64,000 bases of DNA, from the NCBI RefSeq assembly GCF_958298935.1, contig NC_084933.1, positions 31,210,334 through 31,274,333 on the forward strand. The letters run 5' to 3'. Origin of the DNA: Phragmites australis (taxonomy: Eukaryota > Streptophyta > Magnoliopsida > Poales > Poaceae). A program made the translations under genes and the position numbers. Shown here in pieces: positions 49,868 to 59,806 of the stretch. The notes beneath the pieces were generated by a model. The model did not search any database and was not told the DNA's origin. It saw only the letters and a program-made list of their open reading frames with translations. Every line of letters begins with the position of its first letter. Positions within the stretch are counted from its first letter, which is position 1.

Positions 49868-49902
<35 letters not shown>
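49868..49902. repeat. GA/CT microsatellite in the SLC44 gene leader
   Basis: An uninterrupted run of about 17 GA units on the plus strand, about 180 bases upstream of the SLC44 ATG, so a CT run in the transcript leader or core promoter. CT-rich leaders are common in plant genes. Length is likely polymorphic. Confidence 0.9.
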
Positions 49903-49903
<1 letters not shown>

Positions 49904-50765
49904 TTTGGCTGTCCCGCTGCTGCTTCTTGTGAAAAGGAGAGAGTGTGGACACTTTTTGGTCTGCTGCTCCGCAGACCGCAGGACTGACTGCATTGGATTT
50001 CTTACCCAAAAATGTACAGCGTCACATGGTCAGCACCACCTAAGTACAGAAACACAGGGTAATCTACCCACGCCACGCCTTCACCGCGGTCACTGTTTTG
50101 ACCGGTGACCTCCGTGATGACCCGCTGTTGGCTTGAATGGGATGTAAATACTATAGGATCTAGTTTTAGTTTTATATATATTTGAATTCAAATTTAGTTA
50201 AAAGAAGAATATCACATGAAATTATAAAAATATATATAAATTGAGTATTACAAAAGAACTCACTTTTCACCATATAATCTAATGCTGAAAATAATTCTAA
50301 AAATTATTTCATCACATAAGAATAATATTAGTGAATTTTTTCAAAGGTTTTCAAATTTATTTAATATGCTAACAATTGCTAGAAGTTATAAAAGTAGATT
50401 TTTTTTTAGAATTTTAGTTTATACAGTCTTTTTAGTGAATCTAATTAAAATAAGTTGCACATAAATTATGTAACACATAATTTTTTTTGGGTTTTTAAAG
50501 CATCAGAAGACCAATGTTTTAAATAGAGAAGGTAGGAGGGAAAATTGAACGTTAAGTACTGTTCATCGTGGGACACTGTTCATAACGGAGACTTAGCCTA
50601 ACTCTGCAATGAGAGTGCGGTAAGTTCTGTCTGTACTAATGTGACATATTTACTGCTCTCTAAGAGAATTTAGAAGACGGTAAACGTTTATCATTGTAAA
50701 TCTTTTCATCCAGAATCTATTTATTTAATTATTTAAATTAAAAAATATAAATAAATAAAAAACTC
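49903..50765. other. SLC44 gene upstream region, AT-rich intergenic
   Basis: Promoter-proximal sequence to about 50150, then AT-rich DNA. gttcat...gggacactgttcataacgg near 50563-50590 is a short direct repeat. No gene was recognised. Confidence 0.35.
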
Positions 50766-51205
50766 AGCGACGAGCACCACGGCCTCCCGGACATCGAGAG
50801 ACCTTCCGCGACGCGCTCGACGGGCTCGCCCGACTGGAGCCACTTCGACGCCGAGCTCGGCCCACTCAATCGGTACACCACTCGTTACGTGCCCATCGCG
50901 TTATCTGCTGGTGTGAAGTTATTGGTGTGAAACGTACGTACGTACGTACGTTACGTGCAGGTGCAAATTGGGGCCGGACGGGAGGCTGAACGTGTGGGAG
51001 CGGCTCGTGTACCTACCTGTTCGCGATCCTTGACCGGCCGGTCGCCCAAGGACGGCGGCCAGCGTCAGCCTCACCGACCTGGAGGCGTGGCTGCACCACC
51101 AGGCGGAGGGAGATGGCGAAGCACGACAGTGACGGCCGGCGACCGCGCCGTACGTCACGCTGCGCGAGTACTTGGGCGTCCATCCCGACCAAGACATGCA
51201 TGGGT
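50766..51205 (+). pseudogene. EF-hand (reticulocalbin-like) pseudogene fragment
   Basis: Across shifting frames the sequence reads like a plant Ca2+-binding EF-hand protein of the reticulocalbin/calumenin type: TFRDALDGLA, then DGRLNVWERLVYLFAILDR, SLTDLEAWLHHQ and VTLREYLGVHPDQDMHG. Frameshifts between these blocks, and the loss of an acidic EF loop, show it is dead. An (ACGT)n run at about 50932-50952 lies in what was an intron. The 3' half of the parent gene is missing. Confidence 0.65.
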
Positions 51206-52713
51206 ATATCTCTTGACGTGTGCGGTCAGGGCCGGATCGGACTCACCTTCTCCCAAGATACCTACACCCAATATACTGCATTTCGTAAAAAGAATCCATA
51301 TATAGTTTCATAGGTAAAATACATGTATATACTAACACTCGGGTCAGGTTTGAGTGTAAAATATGAAATTGCCTACGCTGTCCAAAACCGCATCCCTCCA
51401 ATTTGTTTGCATCGATCTTTTAACATCGATAAAATTTGCTCAATTTTGTCCTAAGGACATCTCAAACATAGATTTGATGTATCTACTCTACCTACTTACA
51501 AACTTCATTGTTAATATACGTAGCAACGAAACGTGTTTGAGATACTTAACGGAAAAGTTCAAAAGTATACAATATATCACTAAAGTGTAAAGTTATGGCT
51601 ATAATTTGCTACGGATGGGGAATAAACCCTCCGTCCCCTACTTTTGGGTAAAAACAAGATACACCCCTTCTTCTCCCTCTATATAAGAGCCTAGGATAGA
51701 TTCAATTAATCTAAATATCGTAATATTTTTTGATATATTTTGTAGTCGCTAATTGAAAGGAGACATTTTCAAAATTTTCCGAAAGGGCTACGGAATCAAC
51801 TATTAAACTATCCACTCTTTCTTTCATCCATTGTAGCAGTAAATCAACTTGTATCAATCAGTCTATCTTTTTTATATAATTAGACATAAACATCCTCTTA
51901 ATAAAGAAGGCGAGACATCCCTTCTTCCATTTGTTTACTCAGTTTCTCTTACTACTCATGTCTTCTGGTCTCCCCTACTCTAGTTCACTCAGTATAAAAG
52001 GTATAACACCCGCTACCTATGTGTTGTTCTTTGGAACAACAAAATGTTCAGAAAAGTGAAACATATTGTCGTGCTTTCCGACATGCTGTTTTAAAACAAA
52101 GAAGCATCTAACATACACCCAAATTTTGTTCTTAGTTTAGTACCGCTAGTAGACTTTAAAATACGTATTCTGCTAATGTCCAGACGAGCCATAAATTGTT
52201 TTGTGTTTCTTCTTGCTGTATCCTATTCAGTGCACTTAGTCTAACTAATGTCCAGAGCCAGACATTGTCTGATTCGTGTTTCACTTCGCTATATCATACA
52301 GTGCACTGGTTGAAGGACCAGTACGCTCGTGCGCCTTCCAAAGCATGAAGGACCAGTATAAAGGAAACTGCATGTTCGATAAATATATGAAGTGCAAAAA
52401 AACCTGATGGAACATGTACGGTATGGAACTTCTTTCACTAAGAGACCATTGGTATTCAACACAAATCCACTAGTATAATTCTTCTGTGTAAAGCGATACA
52501 AGTATCTCTCAGCACTAACACTGCAATAACTTGAGCTCTGACAACTTTAAAGATGAGGTCGATAAAACAACTCATCTGATTTCCCAAGCTTCATACAAGA
52601 CTCCAGATAAAAAACACGCGAGCAAGTGCGCTAAGAATTTAAGATACAGCAAATATAGTGCAGCGTGTTCTTGGGCAGCAGACGGTCAACAAATGTCCGG
52701 TGCATCCGTGTTG
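51206..52713. other. Intergenic; ACBP 3' flank
   Basis: AT-rich with no recognisable gene. Includes the tandem repeat at 52172-52306. The ACBP 3' UTR probably covers the last few hundred bases. Confidence 0.35.
52172..52306. repeat. Diverged two-copy tandem repeat
   Basis: Copy 1 (52172-52235) and copy 2 (52244-52306) both start ctaatgtccaga, share tcgtgtttc/tttgtgtttc and gctgtatc/gctatatc words, and end cagtgcact. Period about 71 bases. Confidence 0.7.
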
Positions 52714-55676
52714 TCAGTTTGACTGGTTCATAAAAGACCAACTCGAAGGGCACAAGTCTTGGGGTGTGCTCCCATCCTCATCCTTGATCTGAAGATCAGC
52801 ATGATGCTTGACAAGCAGTTCAGCAATGTCTTCTCTTTCACAAAGGACAGCATAGTGAAGTGCCGTTTGTCCTTCATTGTCCTGAACATGCCAGAAACAG
52901 ACGTCCAGTTCAGTTCAATTCAGTAGGCTCATACACTTAAATACCTCAAAAGAGGTACTGTGCTCCACAGCTCTATGATGCTACGGCAGGCTGATCTAAC
53001 TGACAGCAATCCAGGGTCAGAATGAACATAGTTTGATACCCAACATTTTTCCTATTTAGAGTCGTTTAAGATGCAAACCAGACAAAAACACTTAATTCAG
53101 CTATATGACTAGCTCCTATTGCTCCGTAATTACTCATCAAATATATCAGCCATGAATTCTAGAATGTAATAAGCATATAAATAGTTCCAAATTACCTTAG
53201 CATTCAGATCTGCATTTGCATTTGCAAGAATTTCAACAGCCTTTAGATGGCCACGGTCAGCAGCCCAGTGCAGCGGAGTTCTCCCTTCACTGTCTGAAAC
53301 CATCATACACCAAACTAAGTTTGAATGAGTTATGCATATAAAGAGAGCATAAGCATGAGACAGTTCATAGTTTACAAACACAAACCTCTCATGTTGACAT
53401 CCACACCAGCAACCAGATGCTTTACTATGTCATCAGTTGCTCCTTCCCTCGCTGAAACATGAATGTCACCAAGTTCTCTACATATACAATTAAGTTTGTT
53501 CTAATTTTAGATACAGTAGTCACAGGTAAACTATTAGATGGCTGGATAGCTGTACTGCACAAAACAATCAGCAAGCGATTTTACTTCCTACGACTTGTCA
53601 GTCAACAAAAGAAAGAGTACTTGAGTCCAAATCCACCAAGGTAAAGTTAACACATGACAACAACTGTAGAAGACATCCATGATGTAAACACACTTACGAT
53701 TCATTTCCTTGGTCTTCCTCCTCATACATCAAACTGCTAAATACAGGTCCCATCGGCCCCTTAGAACCTGAAGCAGAAGCTATGCTATGTTCATCTTTCC
53801 TTTTCTGCAATTATGTCATAAATAAACCAACACAGTGATGAGGATTCCTGTACAAATTGCAGCAAACGTGTGGTCAATAAGGACATACAAAACTTACTGT
53901 GCTTGAACCGACAGCCCAGTTTGGGAATAGCTCGTTAACAATTGTGATGTACTCCAGCATGGCTTCTTCTGTAGGCATAGCACCCAACTTATGCCAAGCA
54001 TTCCTGGGATATTCAGATCATACAAGGATAAATGTTAAACTGGATTGAACTTTCCAAATCAAAAAGCACATGCAGAGAGCAAAAGCTAACAAGAGTACAA
54101 TGCTACTAATATAAGCTAGCTGCAAATAATAGAAATCTGCGTTCAACTGCTAACATTTGGGAACGGAAAATTTTGGTTAATAACACTACTTCAATTACGG
54201 TTTCGGTCCGTGCCACTGCTTATTGACTTATTCGGCTCATGGCACTGACGTCCAGAATTTGTTCCACTCAACCACTACATAGACTGAAATTTAAGCACAG
54301 CATAGCTATGCAGAATGATGACCGATCACACTCTTGGAAAAAACACTGAAGGATATCTTCAACATTAAAAATCTAAGAACTGCATAGCCATGCAGCATGA
54401 TGACTTGTCACACTCTTGGGCACAGCACAAATATTGAATCAAAACTACTTTACCACTTATGTAACGCTAGCACAAATAAACAATGCTGAAACAGGCTCAA
54501 GGTAGCATCTGTAACAGAAAGATTAGAATCCATAACACAAATATTGAATCAAAAGTACTCAATCATGCAAGCAATTCACTTCATATGCACCATCAATTTA
54601 AGAATTTTAACACTAAAACTCTAGCTAAATAGACGCACCGAATGTACAAGAAATTTGAATCAAGTACCCACATATAGGCAACACTGGCACAAACAAACAT
54701 AGCATAAACAAGCTCAACCGATAGCATCCATACCAACAGGGCTCAACTCATTTTAGGATACTTCTTAAACCGACGCTTACAATTCACAAGCACAGGCAGA
54801 TAGCAAAAAAGCTAACAAGAGTAGTATGCTGTTAATACTAGTTGCAAACAGTAAACATATGAGTTCTAGTGCCAATATTTGAAAGAAGTACAAAGCTGAA
54901 GGACATGTGCGACATGAAAAATCTAAGCAGTGCATAGCCATGCAGCACGATGACCAGTGACACTCTTGGTCACACAGCACGAACACTGAATCGAAGTAAT
55001 TTAGTGGTCAGGCAACATTGGCACGAATAAGCAGTGCAGAAACAGGCTCAATCCGTAACAAGTAGGACTAAATTGTGCATGGGATGGAAGCGTCACATGA
55101 TATTTACTTCTATGTGCCACGAAATTTAAGTCTATCGAACCAAATTTAAGCTAAACAAGTCAACACAACGAATTTACAAGGAATTCGAACTAAAACCGCA
55201 TAATTCAGCAATACAAGGGATGGAACCTACCACTTGGCACGGGCCTTGAGCTTGAGGGCGGACGGCTGCGGCGCGGTGCAGGGCCCCTCGGTGGCGATCT
55301 TGTAGAGCCCGTAGAGCCGCAGCTGCGCCTCTTCGGGGACGCTGGTATCGGAGGCGGCGGAGGCCGCGACGAAGGCGGAAGCGGCGCTGAACTCCTCGTC
55401 GAGCTCCGTGCTCTCCACGCCCTCCCAGTCGCTGTCGTCGCTGGACTCGTCGCTGTGGACGTCGCGTGAGGGAGGTTCAGGGGCTCCGGGGGCTGGGGTG
55501 GCCGGGCGCGCAGGGGAACGGGAGGAGGCGGCGGTGGGGGAAGCGGGAGGAGAGCGCGTGATGCGGAGGTTGTCCTCCTTGAAGGCGATGACGATAGATA
55601 TGAGCTTGGCGACCAGGAAGGCGAAGAGGAGGCCGATGGCCGACGCTTGGGCGAGGTCCTGCCAGTCCCCGGCCAT
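52714..55676 (-). CDS. Acyl-CoA-binding protein with ankyrin repeats, membrane-anchored (class II ACBP)
   Basis: Binds acyl-CoA esters and traffics them between membranes; plant class II ACBPs sit on ER/plasma membrane and use ankyrin repeats to bind partners. Exons (minus): 55676-55231, 54003-53898, 53804-53698, 53477-53386, 53293-53196, 52881-52714; about 338 residues, the length of Arabidopsis ACBP1. An N-terminal helix (ASAIGLLFAFLVAKLISIVI, about 11-30) is the membrane anchor. A Ser/Pro/Asp-rich linker follows. The ACB domain (about 97-175) includes LRLYGLYKIATEGPC and KARAKWNAWHKLGAM. Ankyrin repeats are DSEGRTPLHWAADRGHLKAV and DNEGQTALHYAVLCEREDIA. The start is the ATG at 55676; the GTG three codons upstream is not used. 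The gene starts in a GC-rich first exon. From memory this matches rice ACBP4 in type. Confidence 0.95.
54060..55055. repeat. Internal duplications within ACBP intron 1
   Basis: Segments recur two to three times in this 1.2-kb intron: agctaacaagagta at about 54086 and 54809; a catagccatgcagca(t/c)gatgac...acactcttgg block at about 54301, 54383 and 54931; and a ggca...caaata..caggctcaa block at about 54465, 54676 and 55011. Together they suggest that the intron grew by duplication of a 500-600-base unit. Confidence 0.65.
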
Positions 55677-56162
55677 GGTGGACACCGGCGTGGTGGTAAC
55701 CTAGATGCGGCGGTGACTTGGAGTTGGGGGTGGGGAAAGAGGAAGGAGGAGAAAGTTAAAAAAAGGAAAATGGTAAGGACCAAAATGCTAAATGGCTCGT
55801 ACTTTGTGTTCCTGTACAGAACGTCGGGATTACTGGACTGTAAATAACAACAGTAGAGAACAACACTTAATCTGTTTTTTTTTCCATTACAAGTGACGCG
55901 CCTGCACACTCAGACACATCACTATGCGCGTGCACCTCACTCATAATATGTTAAAAACACTTACATATATATAATTGTAGTTATCAGAATTTAAATTTTA
56001 ATGATGGATATAATCGTACTCTTACGTACATCTCTATCACCATAAGAGGTAGTTCCGTAGACTAACACTTACTAACAGTAGAAAAAATGGAAGATAAGAT
56101 TTAATTGGACTGTATTTGGTGGTAACAAGTATGCGATACCAATTAAAAAAGATGAAATAAAT
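55677..56162. other. ACBP upstream region
   Basis: ACBP 5' leader and promoter side, then AT-rich DNA. No further gene or bounded element is seen. Confidence 0.35.
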
Positions 56163-56431
56163 TTTATAAAACTATAATTATTTATATCATTATAACACAG
56201 AATTGCAACTTTAAAGTTTATTTCATAAAACTATAACTATTTTTATCCTTAATAACAAGAAACTACAACTTTTTGATACATGTGTGGTTACTTGTGCGGT
56301 TGATGGCTAGAACCACGTCAAAAAATTCTAGCTTCTTAGTACCAAGAATTGAAATAGTTATAGTTTTATAAGATATATTGTAAAATTGTAGATCTGTATT
56401 ATAATAATATAAATAGTTATAGTTTTATAAA
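56163..56431. mobile_element. AT-rich foldback MITE
   Basis: The left end TTTATAAAACTATAATTATTT and right end AAATAGTTATAGTTTTATAAA are inverse. The arms are about 120 bases, and each contains a second ataaaactataactattt copy. The centre is at about 56300. Non-coding. The repeated ctata(a/g)-ttt words resemble the foldback at 12830-13210, so they may be one family. Confidence 0.75.
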
Positions 56432-57117
56432 TTTACTCAAAAAGATTCGAAGAGGGAGAACCGGAGACAGAGCCAAGCAACTTGGAAGCTGATCGACGGA
56501 TCAGAGGAGTCCACGTGACTACTCGAGGTACATGTATACCTTGGTCTATCTTTTTCTTAGTTTCTAGTCAACTAGCAGTAATTGCATCTTAGTTCGTCGG
56601 TACAGTTCCCCTCTATTTTGCAATTCGCACTGACAACTGTTCTTCTTCTTCTATATTCGTCACCTGGTCCTGGTCTCATTTGGGTGATTTTCTGCAGGCG
56701 AGGACTCCGGAGAACTTAGAAAAATCACCGCCTGCTTAAAAGGATTGTTCTTTATACTTACTACATTAAGCTTCACAGTCATCTCTCCTGCGCATGCCCT
56801 AGAAGGAAGCTTTGAAGAGACGAACAGGAGAGATATTCTAACTTCCTACAACAACAACAATGCTCATGAAACAAATGCATCTGGCGCTACAACTGCTGCT
56901 GCTACACGTGTTGGTTTTAGCCCAAAAACAATATTAGGAAAAGCATGTACCACGAGCCTGATTTCGTACAAGATAGCTTCAAGATTTTTAGGTTGCATTA
57001 TCGTATTAATTCCGAAGAAAAAGGCATAATCATCTTGTGGAATAGTTTTTGTTTTGTGTGCATTAATTGTTGCTACAAAAAGGGCCTTCCACTGTATTCT
57101 ATTAAGTTGTTCCAGTT
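56432..57117 (+). other. Possible small hypothetical protein exon (56697-57029)
   Basis: From an acceptor-like tctgcag (56691-56697) an open frame runs to a TAA at 57027-57029 and encodes about 110 residues. It has a hydrophobic stretch (GLFFILTTLSFTVISPAHAL), an Asn/Ala/Thr-rich middle and a basic end. No family is recognised and no start codon is certain, because the ATG is not at the head of the frame. It could be an exon, a retroelement remnant or chance. Confidence 0.25.
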
Positions 57118-57223
57118 AAGCTGAGGTGATGACGATTATTTATGGACTCAAGGCTGCAATTGAGCTGGGTACAGGAAATATTGTGGTGGAAACTAATGCT
57201 TTGATGGTTAAACAGGCGGTACT
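57118..57223 (+). pseudogene. RNase H-like gene fragment, 5' part (split by copia element)
   Basis: Reads IIYGLKAAIELGTGNIVVETNALMVKQAVL-like sequence, the plant RNase H-like (RVT_3) pattern; the continuation is at 63649. No start codon or upstream exon is identified. The copia element sits inside this frame after the last bases gtact, which are duplicated on the other side. Confidence 0.6.
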
Positions 57224-57710
57224 TGTTAGACTGATCTCTCACTAATTAAGCCCAACGGCTTAATTAGAACCTTGACCCGCGCCCTGATCGGGGGCGTCCA
57301 GTCCATTATGGCTGGTGGGCCCCCGTCGCCAGCGCTATAAAAAGAGGTGGGGGCCGGGGCGCTCGGTACGAGGTTCACCGCGCCGCTAGTCACCCCACCG
57401 ACACCTAAACCCTAACCGATCTAGAGGAGGGGGCGCTGTGCCGACGGGAAGCTCCACCTGGCCCTCTGCGTCACGCCCTGGACTACGTGCGCCTACGTCA
57501 CCATCGTCGGACGCCGGCGAGCCCTTCTGCCCCGACCGTCGCTGCCCTAGCGCAGAGCTCCACCGACGAAGCAGAGATGGCGGGTTCTAGCAACCTTACT
57601 CCAACCACTGGAGTCTCAGGTATGAACCAATCCATCTCCCCCCTCTCTCCCTTCTACTCTCGGTAGTGCGGTCATCAGATTGTTGAAGATGAACATCACA
57701 TGTTCTAACA
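57224..57710 (+). repeat. 5' LTR
   Basis: Starts TGTTAGACTG, ends TTCTAACA. It has a TATA box (TATAAAAAG, 57336-57344). Near the 5' end lies a perfect hairpin, an 11-base stem with a CAAC loop (57242-57267). An ATG (57577) is followed by a splice donor (g|gtatga at 57619/57620). Confidence 0.95.
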
Positions 57711-57725
57711 ATGGCATCAGAGCCC
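57711..57725 (+). other. Primer binding site
   Basis: TGGCATCAGAGCC, one base after the 5' LTR. It matches the 3' end complement of initiator tRNA-Met (TGGTATCAGAGC) except for one base, as expected for copia elements. Confidence 0.85.
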
Positions 57726-58806
57726 ACAACCAAACCCTAACCCTAACAGTTCATCTTCGACTCAGGGGGGGGATCTCTCACCTCTTCTGGCCGTAGATCA
57801 CCGCCGTGGGCGGCAGAGAACTCGCACCGCCGCTCGACGGCGTGCGGCACAGAGCCGAGCCCCGAGCGCCTCCTCCGCGGGCTCAAGGGGTCAGGCACCA
57901 CCGTGAAGCCACTCGACGGCGGCGCGCTCACCCCTAGGGGAGCGCGCACGCCGGCGAGGAGCCTCGCGGCGGCACCGTCTCTCCTCTCCGGCGCCGGTCG
58001 CCGCGGAGCGCCCCGGCCACCGTGTCGCCGCTCGGTCTCGCGAGAGAGAGAGAGGAGATTGAATAGGTTAGGGTTAGGGCGAGGGGCGCGGCGACGTCGG
58101 GTTTTGTTCGGCCGAGATCGCCGCTGCGCCGTCCGATCAAAATGAATGGTTGAGATCGACGCGGGCGGGCGGGGGGGCGCGCTGATGGGCCGAATTGGCG
58201 ACCCAGGCCCAGGTTGCGGCCTGGGCGCGCGTCGGCCGTCGCGGGCGCGTCCGCCGCGGGCCGCTAGCGGGCCAAATCTCCGGCTGGGCCCAACAGTAAC
58301 GGGCCGAAAGTGAAATGGATGGGCTGTCAAGGCCGAAATGGCGTTTTCAACAGTATAAAAGTATCTATACTGTTTAGCATTTTCCAGAAAGTATTTAAAT
58401 TGAATTATTGGTGTGATTTTTATGCAAAAAAAAAAATTATCCAACGATAATTTTGCCCAGAAAATTATAAAGTCTAGAAATAATTCTGGAAAAATAGTAT
58501 AAAGTATTTAAAATTGTTTTCCGCTGCGTATTTTCATTATTAAATTCAAACCAACGGGAGAATTTAATTCTGGAAATGAAAATGATGATTATTATAATTT
58601 TGTTATTATTCTGACCAACGTTGATTAATAGCAATATTATAATAATATTAATGTATAATCTCATGTATTAATTCTATTTTGCCCAACGGTGATATAGAAT
58701 TAGTGCAGGGAACAGTTGTATGTTTTGATTTTAACCAACGTTGCAATCAAGGCATGCAATTGTGGTGTCATTTCATGTTCTCACATTATTTGAATTGTAT
58801 TTTCAG
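57726..58806 (+). other. Copia leader with repeated CCAACG motifs
   Basis: A long non-coding leader: GC-rich to about 58330, then AT-rich. CCAACG recurs five times at uneven 50-110-base spacing (58441, 58551, 58615, 58683, 58735). It ends in a good splice acceptor (ttgtattttcag, 58795-58806). A 233-codon minus-strand frame here has no recognisable features. Confidence 0.6.
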
Positions 58807-59492
58807 GAGGGTACAACTTGATGGGTTGTATCAATGAGATTCCAACTCTGAAAGGTGACAACTATTCAGAGTGGAAAAAGAAGATCGACCTAGCCTTCAT
58901 CTTGGCTGAGGTTGATTGGGTAGTCACCACACCGTGTCCTACAGATCCTGTGGCACCGGTGAGGGAGACAAACGAGGCTGATGCCGCTTGGGCAACCAGA
59001 GATAGGGATTATCAATCCCAAAAGATGGCCTATGACCTTGAGCATAGGAAGTGGGTCACTGCCAACAAGAAATGTTTGGCAGTGATAAAGAACACGATTG
59101 AGCCTGCTATTGTGGGTTCGATCTCAGAGTGTGACACTGTCACTGAGTACCTGAACAGAATAAAGAGTCAGTTTACTGGCTCTTCAAAGACTTATGCTAC
59201 CCAGCTGATAAAGCAGCTGGTAACAGAAAGATACTCAGGTGGAGGCAGTGGCATAAGAGAGCACATACTGAGGATGAGCAACTTGGCATCCAAGCTCAAA
59301 CCAATGGATCTGGCTCTAAAGGATGAGTTCCTTATCCATTTGATTTTTGCTTCTTTGCCAAAAGAGTTTGATACATTTGTTGTAAACTACAACATACAGC
59401 CCGAGAAGTGGGATTTAGAGAAGCTCATTGCTATGTGTGTGCAAGAAGAGGAAAGGATAAAAGCTTCACATGGTGGTTCATCAACTATGTGA
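58807..59492 (+). CDS. Copia Gag (capsid) exon
   Basis: Structural Gag domain of the retrotransposon. The frame begins right after the acceptor at 58806. The first ATG in frame is 58821. The block has the UBN2-type copia gag pattern: [16 protein letters not shown], then [32 protein letters not shown] and [16 protein letters not shown]. If spliced from the LTR donor at 57619, the reading frame continues from the LTR ATG at 57577 without a break. The frame ends in TGA at 59490-59492, and the following domains lie in another frame. Confidence 0.88.
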
Positions 59493-59806
59493 AAGAGAAT
59501 AACAAGAAAAAGAATTTCGATGCCAACTCTCCAAAGGGCAAGGGCAAAGGCCCCATGCAGCATCAACAAAAGAAATTCACAGTGGAGAAAGATCAGTGTC
59601 TTCATTGCAAGAAGACGGGGCATTACAAGAAAGACTGTCCCGAATTCTTGAAAATGATAATGGCAAAGAAAGGTGAGAACATTATTACGTTCATAAATGA
59701 AATCCTGTATGTGAGTTATTCGAAATCTACATGGTGGATTGACTCAGGAGCAACTGTTCATGTTGCAAACTCATTACAGGGATTCCGTTCGACGAGGACT
59801 ACGTAA
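59493..59806 (+). pseudogene. Zinc-knuckle and protease segment, frame-broken
   Basis: In the pol frame this encodes a CCHC zinc knuckle (CLHCKKTGHYKKDC, 59597-59638) and the aspartic protease start (WWIDSGATVHV, active-site Asp codon 59741-59743). Two lesions isolate it: a small indel near 59485-59492 shifts it out of the Gag frame, and a TAA at 59804-59806 interrupts the protease. Confidence 0.85.

Noticed and set aside
57743..58444. 233-codon minus-strand frame in the copia leader
   Set aside because: GC-rich Arg/Pro-rich antisense frame with no known domain; the region is the leader or intron of the element.
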